A stretch of 64,000 nt of DNA from positions 248,001 through 312,000 of the forward strand of contig NZ_FQZK01000004.1 in the NCBI RefSeq assembly GCF_900141985.1, in the 5' to 3' direction. The position numbers were made by a program, and so were the translations under genes. Every line of letters begins with the position of its first letter. Within the stretch, counting starts at the first letter, position 1. Origin of the DNA: Nocardiopsis flavescens (GTDB lineage: Bacteria; Actinomycetota; Actinomycetes; Streptosporangiales; Streptosporangiaceae). Below the pieces are notes generated by a model. It was not told the origin of the DNA. It saw only the letters and a list, made by a program, of their open reading frames with translations, and made no database searches. Of the stretch, positions 35,554 through 43,960 are shown piece by piece.

Positions 35554-35895
35554 ATGCACCTCCTCCACCTCGCCGCCGTCCTGCCCGCGGCACTGGCCTG
35601 CGCGGCGGCAGCGGTCGCCGACCTGTCCGGCCACCGCTACCCGCGCGAGGAGGCGGACCGGCTCGGCGTGCCCCGCAGGTGGATCCCCCTGCTGGGCGCC
35701 CTACTCGGGGCGGGCTCACTGGGGCTGCTGCTCGGCCTGGCCGTGCCCGCGGTGGGGACGGCCGCCTCCGCCGGGCTGGTGCTGTACTTCCTCGGCGCCC
35801 TCGCCGCCCACCTGCGCGTCGGCGACCTGCGCCTGGGCCCCTGGGCGCTGTTCTTCACCGCCTCGGTGGCGGCGTTCGCCGCCTACCTGCCCTGA
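35554..35895 (+). CDS. DoxX-like small membrane protein
   Basis: 113-residue protein with three to four membrane helices (residues about 2-22, 44-66, 70-88, 93-112). The overall pattern is that of DoxX-like/DUF4267-type proteins in actinobacteria; no catalytic residue is implied. ATG 35554 follows GGGAG. It stands alone between the TetR-MFS operator region and the MarR gene. Confidence 0.7.
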   Translation: MHLLHLAAVLPAALACAAAAVADLSGHRYPREEADRLGVPRRWIPLLGALLGAGSLGLLLGLAVPAVGTAASAGLVLYFLGALAAHLRVGDLRLGPWALFFTASVAAFAAYLP

Positions 35896-36125
35896 CGCCC
35901 GGGGCGGCGGCCGGCCCCCGCCCCGGTGGTACGCGCTGCGGCCCGGCCGAACCGGCCGGTCATCGGCGGGCCGGCCGACCGGGCCATGCCGCTGGACGGC
36001 GAGGCCGCCCGCATGGACGCGGACGGGATCCGGCGGCACGCCGGGGCGGCGCCGGACGCCTTCCTGCCGGGTGTGCCACCGGCGCCGGGGCGGCCCCGCG
36101 CGAGCGGGCGGCCGACCCGGGACGA
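35896..36125. other. Gap with no supported gene
   Basis: About 230 G+C-rich bases between the DoxX-like gene and the stop of the MarR gene. A 67-codon frame exists but looks like a compositional artefact. Confidence 0.4.
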
Positions 36126-36566
36126 CTAGGCCTCCCGGGCGCCCTCGGGGTCCCGGGCCAGCCGTGCGACCAGGCCCAGGAACACGGCGCGCTCCCCCGC
36201 CGACAACGGGGCCAGGAACCGCTCCTGGACCTCGGTGAGCACGGCGTCCAGCCGGTACAGCTCCGCCCGGCCCGCCCGCGTGATCGAGACCCGGTTGCGC
36301 TTGCGGTCGGCGGGGTCGGGCTCGCGCAGGATGAGGCCGCTCCCGCCCAGGACATCGAGCGAGCGGGTGACGTCGCCGCGGTCGAGCCCGGCGGCCCGCC
36401 CCAGCTCCGCCTGGCTCAGCGGGCCGGACTCCTCCAGCGCGGCGAGCAGCCGGTAGTGGTACGGGCGCGCGCCGGCCGCCGCGAACGCCTCCTGGAGCAG
36501 GCCGTGCGAGCGCAGGTGCGCCCGGCCCACCAGCCAGGTGGCGCGGCCGTCGAGTCTGTGGACCAT
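36126..36566 (-). CDS. MarR-family regulator
   Basis: 146-residue winged-helix protein: GPLSQAELGRAAGLDRGDVTRSLDVL is the recognition HTH and REPDPADRKRNRVSITRAG is the wing with the conserved D-x-R. Start at ATG 36566; longer frames would run through the operators. It is divergent from a second MarR-like gene across a 77-bp gap with two related dyads, suggesting that it controls both genes. Confidence 0.9.
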   Translation of the reverse strand: MVHRLDGRATWLVGRAHLRSHGLLQEAFAAAGARPYHYRLLAALEESGPLSQAELGRAAGLDRGDVTRSLDVLGGSGLILREPDPADRKRNRVSITRAGRAELYRLDAVLTEVQERFLAPLSAGERAVFLGLVARLARDPEGAREA

Positions 36567-36587
36567 GGGTCCCACGCTATCAGTCTG

Positions 36588-36626
36588 TTGGTGCCACCAA
36601 TAAAGATGTACCGTTGGCTCCACCAA
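36588..36626. promoter_or_regulatory. Two related 13-bp operators between divergent MarR genes
   Basis: TTGGTG-C-CACCAA (36588-36600, perfect dyad) and TTGGCTCCACCAA (36614-36626, imperfect) are 26 bases apart centre to centre, between the divergent starts at 36566 and 36644. Site size and location fit MarR dimers. Confidence 0.65.
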
Positions 36627-36643
36627 CAACAGTGGAGGTCCCC

Positions 36644-37069
36644 GTGATCCCGTTCGGCGCCCGCCTCATCGGACAGACCGAGAAGTCCCTCAACGCGCTC
36701 CTGGCCACCGTCCTGGCCGACAGCGGCCTGACCGGGGAGCAGTGGGTCGCCCTGCGCCTCACCGGCCTGTTCGACGGCGGGGGCGACCTGGCCGCGCACA
36801 TCCGCGACCGGGCCCGCTTCTCCGATCCCGGCCCCCTGCTCGCCGCCCTGGCCGACCGCGGCCTGGTCCGCGCGGACCGTCTCACCGGCGAGGGCCGCGC
36901 GTTCCTCGACCGGACCGGCCGCCGGATCGACGCGCTCACCGCGCCGGTCTGGGAGCGGGTCTCCCCCGACGACGCCGCCGGCGCCGAGCGCGCCCTCAAC
37001 GCCGTCCTGGACGGCACCCGCGCCGTCCTCGCCGCCGGGCCCGCCCGCGGGGCCACCACCGGGGCCTGA
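36644..37069 (+). CDS. MarR-like winged-helix protein with weakened DNA-binding region
   Basis: 141-residue MarR-like protein (VLADSGLTGEQWVALRLTGL; ADRLTGEGRAFLDRTGRRID). The usual recognition helix is poorly conserved (HIRDRARFSDPGPLLAALADRGLV) and the D-x-R wing motif is missing, so it may bind DNA differently or act as a ligand-binding partner. GTG 36644 follows GTGGAGG. Divergent partner of the canonical MarR gene. Confidence 0.75.
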   Translation: MIPFGARLIGQTEKSLNALLATVLADSGLTGEQWVALRLTGLFDGGGDLAAHIRDRARFSDPGPLLAALADRGLVRADRLTGEGRAFLDRTGRRIDALTAPVWERVSPDDAAGAERALNAVLDGTRAVLAAGPARGATTGA

Positions 37070-37187
37070 AGCAGGGGGCGCCGCCCGGGGCCGGCGGACG
37101 GCCCCGGCACCGCGGCGGTCGGCCGGTCGTGTCGGGTGCCGCCGCGGATCCGCTCGCCGCTCCCTCGGTCCGCGGCTACGCTGAAAC

Positions 37188-37203
37188 CTCACATCCATGT
37201 GAG
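37188..37203. promoter_or_regulatory. MerR-type palindrome CTCACAT-CC-ATGTGAG
   Basis: Perfect 7-base arms with a 2-base centre, 38 bases upstream of the MerR start used here (12 from the alternative GTG). A TACGCT -10-like element is just upstream. Likely the autoregulatory operator of the MerR gene. Confidence 0.55.
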
Positions 37204-37241
37204 AGGCGAGCGCCGTGCCTCAGAGCACCGAGGGGGAAGCC

Positions 37242-37619
37242 GTGCGGATCGGGGAGCTGTCGGAGCGGACCGGCGTGAAGGTCCGGCTGCTGCGCTACTA
37301 CGAGGAGCAGGGCCTGATCACCAGCGAGCGCAACGCGGGCGGGCAGCGGGTGTTCGCCGAGGAGGCGGTCGGGCGCGTGGGCTTCGTGCGGCTGCTGCTG
37401 GCCGCGAACGTGCCCACCCGCACCATCGCCGAGATGATGCCCTGCCTGGACGCGCCCAGCGAGGAGACCGTCGACGGCGCCATGGGGAGCCTGGCCCGCG
37501 AGCGCGAGCGCCTCACCGCGCACATCGACGAGCTGGACCGGGCCCGCGGGGCGATCGACGGCCTCCTGCGCGACGCCCGGGAGCGCCGGGACCGCCTGGC
37601 CGCGGCCGGCGCCCGCTGA
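37242..37619 (+). CDS. MerR-family transcriptional regulator
   Basis: 125-residue MerR protein. It starts with the standard VRIGELSERTGVKVRLLRYYEEQGLI winged helix, then a coiled-coil dimer helix (LARERERLTAHIDELDRARG). There is no Cys pair for metal sensing; one Cys lies in MMPCLDAPSE. GTG 37242 has GAGGGGG upstream and matches the family start; GTG 37215 is possible. No adjacent target gene on the same strand. Confidence 0.87.
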   Translation: MRIGELSERTGVKVRLLRYYEEQGLITSERNAGGQRVFAEEAVGRVGFVRLLLAANVPTRTIAEMMPCLDAPSEETVDGAMGSLARERERLTAHIDELDRARGAIDGLLRDARERRDRLAAAGAR

Positions 37620-37621
37620 GC

Positions 37622-37654
37622 GGCGGCGCCCGGCCGGCAGGGCCGGGCGCCGCC
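37622..37654. terminator. Hairpin between convergent MerR and DUF5996 genes
   Basis: Perfect 14-base arms (37622-37635, 37641-37654) with a GGCAG loop immediately after the MerR stop. Confidence 0.6.
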
Positions 37655-37662
37655 CCCGCGGC

Positions 37663-38598
37663 TCAGGCGGTCCCGTGCCACCGGAAGGGGTCGTCCTCCA
37701 GCGCGGCGCGGTCCCAGTTCCCGAGGTCCGCGGCGGCCTCGTAGGTGGTGCGCAGGAACTCGGCGACCGCCCGGTCGGGGTCGGGCGCGGAGCGGGCCGC
37801 CTCGTAGGGCAGCAGGAACTGCTGGAACTCCTGGCTGAAGTACGCGCCCTCGGGGCCGACCGGGTGGTCGGCGAACCCCTCGGGTGCGGGGTAGGCGTAG
37901 GAGTAGAAGGCGCCCTCCTCTCCCCCGCCGGGCCAGAACCCGCAGCTGGACAGCTCCCGCGAGTAGCCCTCGACCATGACCCAGTCCCCGCAGTTGGGGA
38001 CCCCGCCCGGGTGCGGCGGGGCCGAGCGCCCGGAGAAGCGGGTGCAGGCCAGGTCCATCCCGCCCCAGAAGAAGTGCACCGGGCTGACCTTGCCCACGAA
38101 GTGCGACCGGAACTCGCCGATCACCCGGTCCGCCTGGATCAGCTGGCGCCAGAAGAGGGTGGCCGCCTCACCGTCGTAGGAGGCGTGGTCGTGGTCCTCG
38201 GCGAACGGGATCGCCGGGTCGACCTCGTTGGGGCTCGGCCGGATCGGCGCCTCGATCCCGAGCCGGTCGAGCATGTCCATGAGCCGGGCGTAGAACTCGG
38301 CGACCGGCATCGGCCGGAGCGGGAGCGCCTGCACCCCGCCGTCGCTGCTGCGGACCTCCAGCCGGTGGCCGACGAAGTCGAACTCGATCTCGAAGGCCCC
38401 CGTGCGGTACGGGACGGCCGAGGTCGTCAGCCCGCGCGGGCTGACGTAGAGGGTCACCTGCCACCAGTGGTTGAGCAGCGGGGCGTGGGCCATCCGGACC
38501 TTGCCCACGATCTGGGTCCACATGTGCAGGGTGTCGCGGGTGGCGGTCCAGTCCGATACCCGCAGGCTCGGCCAGCTCGTCGTCGCCGGGGTGTCCAT
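37663..38598 (-). CDS. DUF5996-family protein
   Basis: 311-residue conserved protein of unknown function, soluble, rich in aromatic residues. Landmarks are SWPSLRVSDWTATRDTLHMW at the start and VSPVHFFWGGMDLACTRFSG, the pattern of DUF5996. No catalytic assignment is known to me. ATG 38598 lies behind GAAGGAAG at 9 bases. It follows the flavodoxin-like reductase by 40 bp on the same strand, so the two may form an operon from the promoter at 39442. Confidence 0.8.
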   Translation of the reverse strand: MDTPATTSWPSLRVSDWTATRDTLHMWTQIVGKVRMAHAPLLNHWWQVTLYVSPRGLTTSAVPYRTGAFEIEFDFVGHRLEVRSSDGGVQALPLRPMPVAEFYARLMDMLDRLGIEAPIRPSPNEVDPAIPFAEDHDHASYDGEAATLFWRQLIQADRVIGEFRSHFVGKVSPVHFFWGGMDLACTRFSGRSAPPHPGGVPNCGDWVMVEGYSRELSSCGFWPGGGEEGAFYSYAYPAPEGFADHPVGPEGAYFSQEFQQFLLPYEAARSAPDPDRAVAEFLRTTYEAAADLGNWDRAALEDDPFRWHGTA

Positions 38599-38638
38599 CG
38601 GCACTCACTTCCTTCGGGGCGTCCGGTGTGCACGGTGC

Positions 38639-39376
38639 TCAGCGGTATTCGGGGTTGGCGTTGTCGGGGTGGCTGCCGTCGTCCCAGGCCGTCCGCTGGT
38701 TCCCGTAGGCCGGGAAGCCGCCCGCGCTCCGGATCATCGACGCCGTGTGCAGCAGGTTGTAGGTCATGAAGGCGATGTTGCGGTTGGCGAAGTCGTTCTC
38801 CGGCCCGCCGGAGCCCTCGTCGAGGTAGGAGGGGCCGGGGCCGACCTCGCCGAGCCAGCCCGCGTCCGCCTGGGGCGGGACGGTGAAACCGATGTGCTGG
38901 AGACTGTAGAGGATGCTCATCGAGCAGTGCTTGAGGCCGTCCTCGTTGCCGGTGAGCAGGCAGCCGCCGACACGGCCGTAGTAGGCGTACTGGCCCTGTT
39001 CGTTGAGCACGCCCGAGTAGCCGTAGAGCCGCTCGATCACCCGGCGTGTCACCGAGCTGTTGTCGCCCAGCCAGATCGACCCGCCGATGACCAGGATGTC
39101 GGCGGCCAGCACGCGTTCCAGCAGCCCGGGCCAGGCGTCGGTCTCCCAGCCGTGCTCGGACATGTCCGGGCGGACGCCGGTGGCGATGTCGTGGTCGACG
39201 GCGCGGATCTGGTCGACGGCCACCCCGTTCGCCTCCATGATCGCCACGCTGCGGTCGATCACGCCCTGGGTGTGGCTGGGCTCCGGGGAGCGCTTGAGGG
39301 TGCAGTTGATGTACATCGCGCGCAGCCCGGAGAAATCGGGCCTCTCGGTCGCGGATGCGGTCTCGGACGCGGTCAC
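38639..39376 (-). CDS. NAD(P)H-dependent FMN reductase/flavodoxin-like oxidoreductase
   Basis: 245-residue flavodoxin-fold protein. INCTLKRSPEPSHTQG is the FMN phosphate loop, ILVIGGSIWLGDNSS the second FMN loop, and YGRVGGCLLTGNEDG the third. Likely a quinone/azo/nitro-type reductase using FMN. GTG 39376 follows GGAAGGA. It has a strong promoter at 39442-39470 and is divergent from a GntR regulator. Confidence 0.88.
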   Translation of the reverse strand: MTASETASATERPDFSGLRAMYINCTLKRSPEPSHTQGVIDRSVAIMEANGVAVDQIRAVDHDIATGVRPDMSEHGWETDAWPGLLERVLAADILVIGGSIWLGDNSSVTRRVIERLYGYSGVLNEQGQYAYYGRVGGCLLTGNEDGLKHCSMSILYSLQHIGFTVPPQADAGWLGEVGPGPSYLDEGSGGPENDFANRNIAFMTYNLLHTASMIRSAGGFPAYGNQRTAWDDGSHPDNANPEYR

Positions 39377-39441
39377 GGTTGTCCTTCCGGATGTGCGGGT
39401 CCCGGTCCGCCGACACGACCGCGCCGGCTCCGGCACGTGCC

Positions 39442-39470
39442 GTTATACACCGGGGAAAATAGACGGTCAA
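39442..39470 (-). promoter_or_regulatory. Strong promoter of the flavodoxin-like reductase operon
   Basis: On the minus strand TTGACC (39470-39465), exactly 17 bases, TATAAC (39447-39442). One of the best consensus promoters in the window, in an AT-rich patch between divergent genes. Confidence 0.7.
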
Positions 39471-39519
39471 ACAAAAAATCTTTTTTTCGCCTTGGCATAG
39501 ATTTCAGTAGGCTTGTCCC

Positions 39520-40260
39520 ATGACCAATCGAACCGGTGCGTCGTCGCTGGCCCAGCGCGCCTACGCCCGCCTGCGGGCGGACATCCTGGAGGGGCGGCTG
39601 CGACCGGGCCAGCGCCTGCGCCCGGCCGGGCTGGCCGCGGCCCAGGGCGTGAGCGTCAGCGTGGTGCGGGAGGTGCTGAACCGGCTGGCCGGGGAACGGC
39701 TGGTGCGGGCGACCCCGCAGCAGGGGTTCACCGTCGTGCAGGCGACGGCCGCGGACCTGGTCGACCTCTTCGACGTGCTCGCCCTGGTGGAGACCGCGGC
39801 GCTGCGGGAGGCGGTCGAGCGCGGCACCCTGGAGTGGGAGAGCGGGGTGGTCGCCGCCCACCACCGGCTCGCGCGCACCCCGGTCCCCGACCCGGACGGG
39901 CCCGGTGACGGCGCCGACGAGTGGGCGCGGGCGCACGACGCCTTCCACGCCGCCACCATGGCGGCCTGCGGCAGCCCGCGGCTGCTGGAGACCATCACCG
40001 GCCTGGTGCAGTGCGCGGCGCTGTACCGGCGGTGGACGCACCCCCACGGCGAGGAGGGGCGCGACGTCGCCGCCGAGCACCGGGCGATCTTCGAGGCCGC
40101 CGTCGGGCGCGACGCCGACCTCGCGTGCCGGCTGCACCAGGAGCACGTCCGGCGGACGGTCGACGGCGCCCTGGCGGCCCTGGAACACGAGAACGCCGCG
40201 GCGACGGGCGGAACCGGCCCGGAGCCGGGAACACGGGCGCCCGCACCGGAGGGCCCCTGA
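39520..40260 (+). CDS. GntR-family regulator (FadR-like, FCD domain)
   Basis: 246-residue GntR protein. Winged helix at the N-terminus (RPAGLAAAQGVSVSVVREVLNRLAGE), then a helical FCD domain with metal-type histidines (AHDAFHAATMAACG, EHRAIFEAAVGRD). A TAGGCT -10 ends 6 bases before ATG 39520 and there is no ribosome site, suggesting a leaderless mRNA. Divergent from the flavodoxin-like reductase, its likely target. Confidence 0.88.
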   Translation: MTNRTGASSLAQRAYARLRADILEGRLRPGQRLRPAGLAAAQGVSVSVVREVLNRLAGERLVRATPQQGFTVVQATAADLVDLFDVLALVETAALREAVERGTLEWESGVVAAHHRLARTPVPDPDGPGDGADEWARAHDAFHAATMAACGSPRLLETITGLVQCAALYRRWTHPHGEEGRDVAAEHRAIFEAAVGRDADLACRLHQEHVRRTVDGALAALEHENAAATGGTGPEPGTRAPAPEGP

Positions 40261-40463
40261 CCGGCGCCGCCGGCCGGGGCGGCGCGCGGCGCCCGGAGAG
40301 CGCCGCGGCCCCCGGTACGGCGACGAGGACGCGAGAACAGGACACGGACCGCGCGCCGGCCGAGCCCGGGGGCTCCGGGCGCCCCGGGGCCGCGGGCCCC
40401 GGCCGCGGGCACACCCGACGTGAGATTCCCCGTGCGCACCCGCGCGGCAGAGAGGACACCGCG

Positions 40464-41516
40464 ATGACCAACCCAGAGGAACACCCGACCGCACAGGTGT
40501 GCGCCGACGGCGGCCTCCCCGGCCCCCGGGCCGAACACGGCGGCGGGGCCCCGGTCGAGATCATCACCGCCCGGGCGGTGCCCCTGGGCGGGATCCGCGC
40601 GATGGACGTGCGCCGCACCCTGCCCCAGCGCCGGCGCTCGCTGATCGGGGCGTGGTGCTTCATCGACCACTACGGGCCCGACGAGGTGGCCGACACCGGC
40701 GGAATGGACGTGGCCCCCCACCCGCACACCGGCCTCCAGACGGTCAGCTGGCTGTTCGAGGGCTCCATCTCCCACCACGACTCCGGCGGCCACGCCGCCC
40801 GCGTCCTGCCCGGGCAGGTCAACCTGATGACGGCCGGAGCGGGCATCTGCCACTCCGAGACCTCCACCCCCGACGCCGAGCGGCTCCACGGCGTGCAGCT
40901 GTGGGTGGCCCTGCCCGAGGAGGCCCGCCACCGCCCCGAGCGCGGGTTCGAGCACCACGTCCCCGAACCCGTCGAGTTCGACGGGGGGTCCGCGCTCGTG
41001 TTCGCGGGCTCGCTGCTGGGCTCGCGGTCGCCCGTGCGCGTGTACACGCCGCTGGTGGGAGCGGAGATCCGGCTCCGCCCCGGCGGAGTACTGGACCTGC
41101 CGGTCGACCCCGGCTTCGAGCACGGGCTCCTCGTGGACACGGGCGGGGCCGTCACGCTCGAAGGCGTGCGCGTGCCCGAGGACGCCCTGGGCTACACCGG
41201 CGTGGGGTCCCGCACCCTGCGCATCGCCAACGAGGGGGACGGCGACGCCAGGCTCGTGCTCCTGGGGGGCGCACCGTTCGGCGAGGAGGTCGTCATGTGG
41301 TGGAACTTCCTGGCCCGCTCGACGGAGGAGATCCGGCGCTACCGCCAGGAGTGGGAGGACCACGGCGAGCGGTTCGGCCGCGTCGAGGGGTACGTCGGGC
41401 ACGGCGGCCCCGGGAGGAACCGCGAGGGGATGGAGCGCATCCCCGCCCCGGAGCTGCCGCCGGTCACGATGCTCCCCAGGAGGAACCCGCCGCCCCACGC
41501 CCGCTCCGACGCCTGA
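40464..41516 (+). CDS. Pirin-family protein
   Basis: 350-residue bicupin of the pirin family. The metal site is visible as GGMDVAPHPHTGLQTVSWLFEG and ICHSETS in the N-terminal cupin; the C-terminal part has the pirin_C segment PFGEEVVMWWNFLARSTEEI. Bacterial pirins can act as quercetinases or bind pyruvate dehydrogenase; here the role is unassigned. It starts a three-gene set pirin-GNAT-AhpD-like ending at a strong hairpin. Confidence 0.9.
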   Translation: MTNPEEHPTAQVCADGGLPGPRAEHGGGAPVEIITARAVPLGGIRAMDVRRTLPQRRRSLIGAWCFIDHYGPDEVADTGGMDVAPHPHTGLQTVSWLFEGSISHHDSGGHAARVLPGQVNLMTAGAGICHSETSTPDAERLHGVQLWVALPEEARHRPERGFEHHVPEPVEFDGGSALVFAGSLLGSRSPVRVYTPLVGAEIRLRPGGVLDLPVDPGFEHGLLVDTGGAVTLEGVRVPEDALGYTGVGSRTLRIANEGDGDARLVLLGGAPFGEEVVMWWNFLARSTEEIRRYRQEWEDHGERFGRVEGYVGHGGPGRNREGMERIPAPELPPVTMLPRRNPPPHARSDA

Positions 41517-41607
41517 CCGGCCCCCGGGCCGCCCGCGCCGGGCGGGCGCCCCCGCCCGGCCCCACCGCCTCCGCAGCACCCGCCTCTTCCACGGAAGGAC
41601 CTTCACC

Positions 41608-42003
41608 ATGCCCGAGCCGCAGACCGACAGGACCGGCGCCGCCGTGCACGTCACACTCGACGCACCACCGCCCGCCGTCGGCGCCTACACCGTGCGCCTG
41701 GAGGACGGCACCCCGGCCGGCCGCGCCGACTTCGTCGACCCGCCGGGGGCCGACGGCGAGCGCGTCATCTTCCACACCGAGGTCGCACCCGAGTTCGGCG
41801 GGCGGGGCCTGGCCGGCATCCTGGTCCGCGAGGCCCTGGCCGGCGCGGCCCGCGAGAACCTCACCGTCGTGCCCGTGTGCCCGCTGTTCGCCCGGCACCT
41901 GCGCGAGCACGGCGACGCGTACACCGCCGGGGGCGGCCGGTTCCGGCGGCCCAGGCCGGCCGACCTGGCCCTGGTCGAGCAGGCAGTGAAGGGGCGGGCA
42001 TGA
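41608..42003 (+). CDS. Small GNAT-like acetyltransferase (YjdJ type)
   Basis: 131-residue protein of the short Gcn5-related class. VIFHTEVAPEFGGRGLAGILVREAL contains the acetyl-CoA loop, and VVPVCPLFARHLREH is the typical ending of YjdJ-type proteins. Natural substrate unknown. Its stop overlaps the next start as ATGA (42000-42003). Confidence 0.87.
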   Translation: MPEPQTDRTGAAVHVTLDAPPPAVGAYTVRLEDGTPAGRADFVDPPGADGERVIFHTEVAPEFGGRGLAGILVREALAGAARENLTVVPVCPLFARHLREHGDAYTAGGGRFRRPRPADLALVEQAVKGRA

Positions 42004-42452
42004 ACGCGGAGCGCCCCTACATCGACAAGGAGCACCCCGAGGTCTACAAGGCCGCCGTCAAGGCGGCCGTGGCCTCCCGGGCCGCCGCGCGCGATGCGGG
42101 GCTCGGCGACGACACCATCGAGCTGGTCAACATCCGGGTGTCCCAGATCAACGGGTGCCCGACCTGTCTGAGCGTCCACCTCCCCAAGGCCCGTGAGGCC
42201 GGGGTGGGGCAGCGCGCCCTGGACGTGCTGCCGGCCTGGCGCGAGGCCGACCTGTTCACCGACCAGCAGAAGGCCGCGCTCGAACTGGCGGAGTCCCTGA
42301 CGGTGATCGACCCGACCGTCGACCGCCAGGCGGTCAACGCCCGGGCGGCGGCACACCTGACCACCGCGCAGATCTCCGCGGTGGAGTGGACGGCCACGCT
42401 CATCAACGCGTTCAACCGCATCTCGATCGCCAGCGGCCACCCGGTGCGCTGA
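42000..42452 (+). CDS. AhpD-like carboxymuconolactone decarboxylase family protein
   Basis: 150-residue helical protein with the AhpD redox motif NGCPTCLSVH (C-x-x-C-x-x-x-H), so a peroxidase-type disulfide reductase role is likely rather than decarboxylation. Coupled to the GNAT gene by ATGA overlap. Together with pirin it suggests an oxidative-stress function for the operon; inference. Confidence 0.9.
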   Translation: MNAERPYIDKEHPEVYKAAVKAAVASRAAARDAGLGDDTIELVNIRVSQINGCPTCLSVHLPKAREAGVGQRALDVLPAWREADLFTDQQKAALELAESLTVIDPTVDRQAVNARAAAHLTTAQISAVEWTATLINAFNRISIASGHPVR

Positions 42453-42460
42453 CGCCGGAC

Positions 42461-42496
42461 ACGGGCGCCCCGCCGCCGCGGCGGCGGGGCGCCCGT
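42461..42496. terminator. Terminator of the pirin-GNAT-AhpD operon
   Basis: Perfect 17-base arms (42461-42477, 42480-42496) with a 2-base loop, just after the AhpD-like stop. Confidence 0.65.
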
Positions 42497-42543
42497 ACCG
42501 TTGACCCGAAGGCCGCACCACCGCACGGAGAGGACCGGGGACC

Positions 42544-43515
42544 ATGCGAGTCTCCCTGCTCGACCGCTCGCGCACGCGCGAGGGCGAGTCCGACGCGCAG
42601 GCGATCGCGACGACCGTCGACCGGGCGGTGCGCGCGGACGGCCTGGGGTTCCACCGGTTCTGGACCGCCGAGCACCACGCGGTCCCGGGCGTCGCCGGCG
42701 CGGCCCCCGCGGTGCTGCTGGCGGCGATCGGGGCCCGCACCCGGGACATCCGCCTGGGCACGGGCGGGGTCATGGTGCCCAACCACAGCCCGCTGGTGGT
42801 CGCCGAGCAGGCGCTGGTCCTGGAGGCGCTCTCCCCCGGCCGGGTCGACCTGGGGCTGGGCGGCTCCCTCGGGTTCACCGCCCCGATCCGGCGCGCGCTC
42901 GGGCGCACCTCCCTGGCCGAGGGCGAGTACCGGGCGGACGTGGAGAAGGTACTGGAGTACCTGGAGGGGCGGGCCGAGGTCACCGCCCGGCCCGGCACCG
43001 GACCCGTGCCCGTGTTCGTGCTCGCCGTACGGGGCGGGCTGGCCCTGGCGGCGGAACTGGGGCTGCCGGCGGTGGTCGGCGGGCCGGTGCTGCGCGACGC
43101 CGACCGCCTGGCCGCGTACTTCCGGGACTTCCGGCCGAGCCCGGCCGTGCCCGACCCCTACCTGGTGGTGAACGTGGACGTCTCCGTGGCGGACACGCCG
43201 GAGCGCGCCCGGGAGCTGCTGCTGCCGGAGGCCTGGGCCTTCGCGGACTCGCGGGAGGTCGGCGAGTTCCGCGCGCTGCGCCCCGTGGAGGAGGTGCGGC
43301 GGCTGCTGGACGGGACCACCCGCGAGAAGAAGCGCAGGGCGGTGGACGACTGGCTGGACTCGGCGATCGCGGGCACCCCGGAGCAGGTGGAGGACGCGCT
43401 CGGCGACCTCCTCGACGACACCGGCGGTGCGGAGGTCCTGGCGAACGTCAGCACCTACGACCGCGAGGAGGTGGCCGCGGCCGACGCGTTCCTCGCCTCC
43501 CTCCGGACCCCCTGA
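42544..43515 (+). CDS. LLM-class flavin-dependent oxidoreductase
   Basis: 323-residue luciferase-like monooxygenase. FHRFWTAEHHAVPGVAG, IRLGTGGVMVPNHSPLVVAEQ and LSPGRVDLGLGGS are characteristic of the group that lacks the long F420 signature, so FMN is the probable cofactor. Substrate unknown. ATG 42544 follows GGAGAGGA. Confidence 0.9.
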   Translation: MRVSLLDRSRTREGESDAQAIATTVDRAVRADGLGFHRFWTAEHHAVPGVAGAAPAVLLAAIGARTRDIRLGTGGVMVPNHSPLVVAEQALVLEALSPGRVDLGLGGSLGFTAPIRRALGRTSLAEGEYRADVEKVLEYLEGRAEVTARPGTGPVPVFVLAVRGGLALAAELGLPAVVGGPVLRDADRLAAYFRDFRPSPAVPDPYLVVNVDVSVADTPERARELLLPEAWAFADSREVGEFRALRPVEEVRRLLDGTTREKKRRAVDDWLDSAIAGTPEQVEDALGDLLDDTGGAEVLANVSTYDREEVAAADAFLASLRTP

Positions 43516-43641
43516 CGGGCCGCGCCCGCACCGCCCGCGTGTCCGCCCGCGGCGGCCGGGTTCCGCGCCCGTACCGTCGCTCCGGGCCCGGCCGACCCGG
43601 ACCGGGACCCCACGGGCCCGGCCGCCACCCGCCGGGAACGC

Positions 43642-43677
43642 GGAGAAGGGCCCACCGAAAACGGTGGACCCTTCTCC
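43642..43677. terminator. Terminator of tRNA-Pro copy 1
   Basis: Hairpin GGAGAAGGG-CCACCG/CGGTGG-CCCTTCTCC with an AAAA loop and one mismatch. It lies downstream of the minus-strand tRNA. An identical 36-base copy is at 50092-50127. Confidence 0.75.
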
Positions 43678-43694
43678 GACCTGTTACTGCCCTG

Positions 43695-43768
<74 letters not shown>

Positions 43769-43960
43769 CCGGCGGCCGTCGCGACGGCGCCAACAGGTGA
43801 AACCTTATCGCATTCCGGGAGCCACCGGGACCGGCCGCACAGGCGGCACGGCCGACACCCCGGCGGTCACGCCGCACTGCCCGCCCTGCGGAGCGACCGC
43901 GTCCGATCCCGGCCGCGACGGCGGCCGGGACTCCGCCCTCCGGTCGGCCCCGGGCGCGCC
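43769..43960. other. tRNA promoter and non-coding gap
   Basis: The sequence GGAATGCGATAAGGT (minus strand, around 43816-43802) is shared with the promoter of tRNA copy 2. No gene is supported in the rest. Confidence 0.5.

Noticed and set aside
35926..36129. 67-codon frame between the DoxX-like and MarR genes
   Set aside because: Low-complexity Arg/Pro/Gly/Ala translation without a ribosome site; convergent with MarR and most likely spurious.
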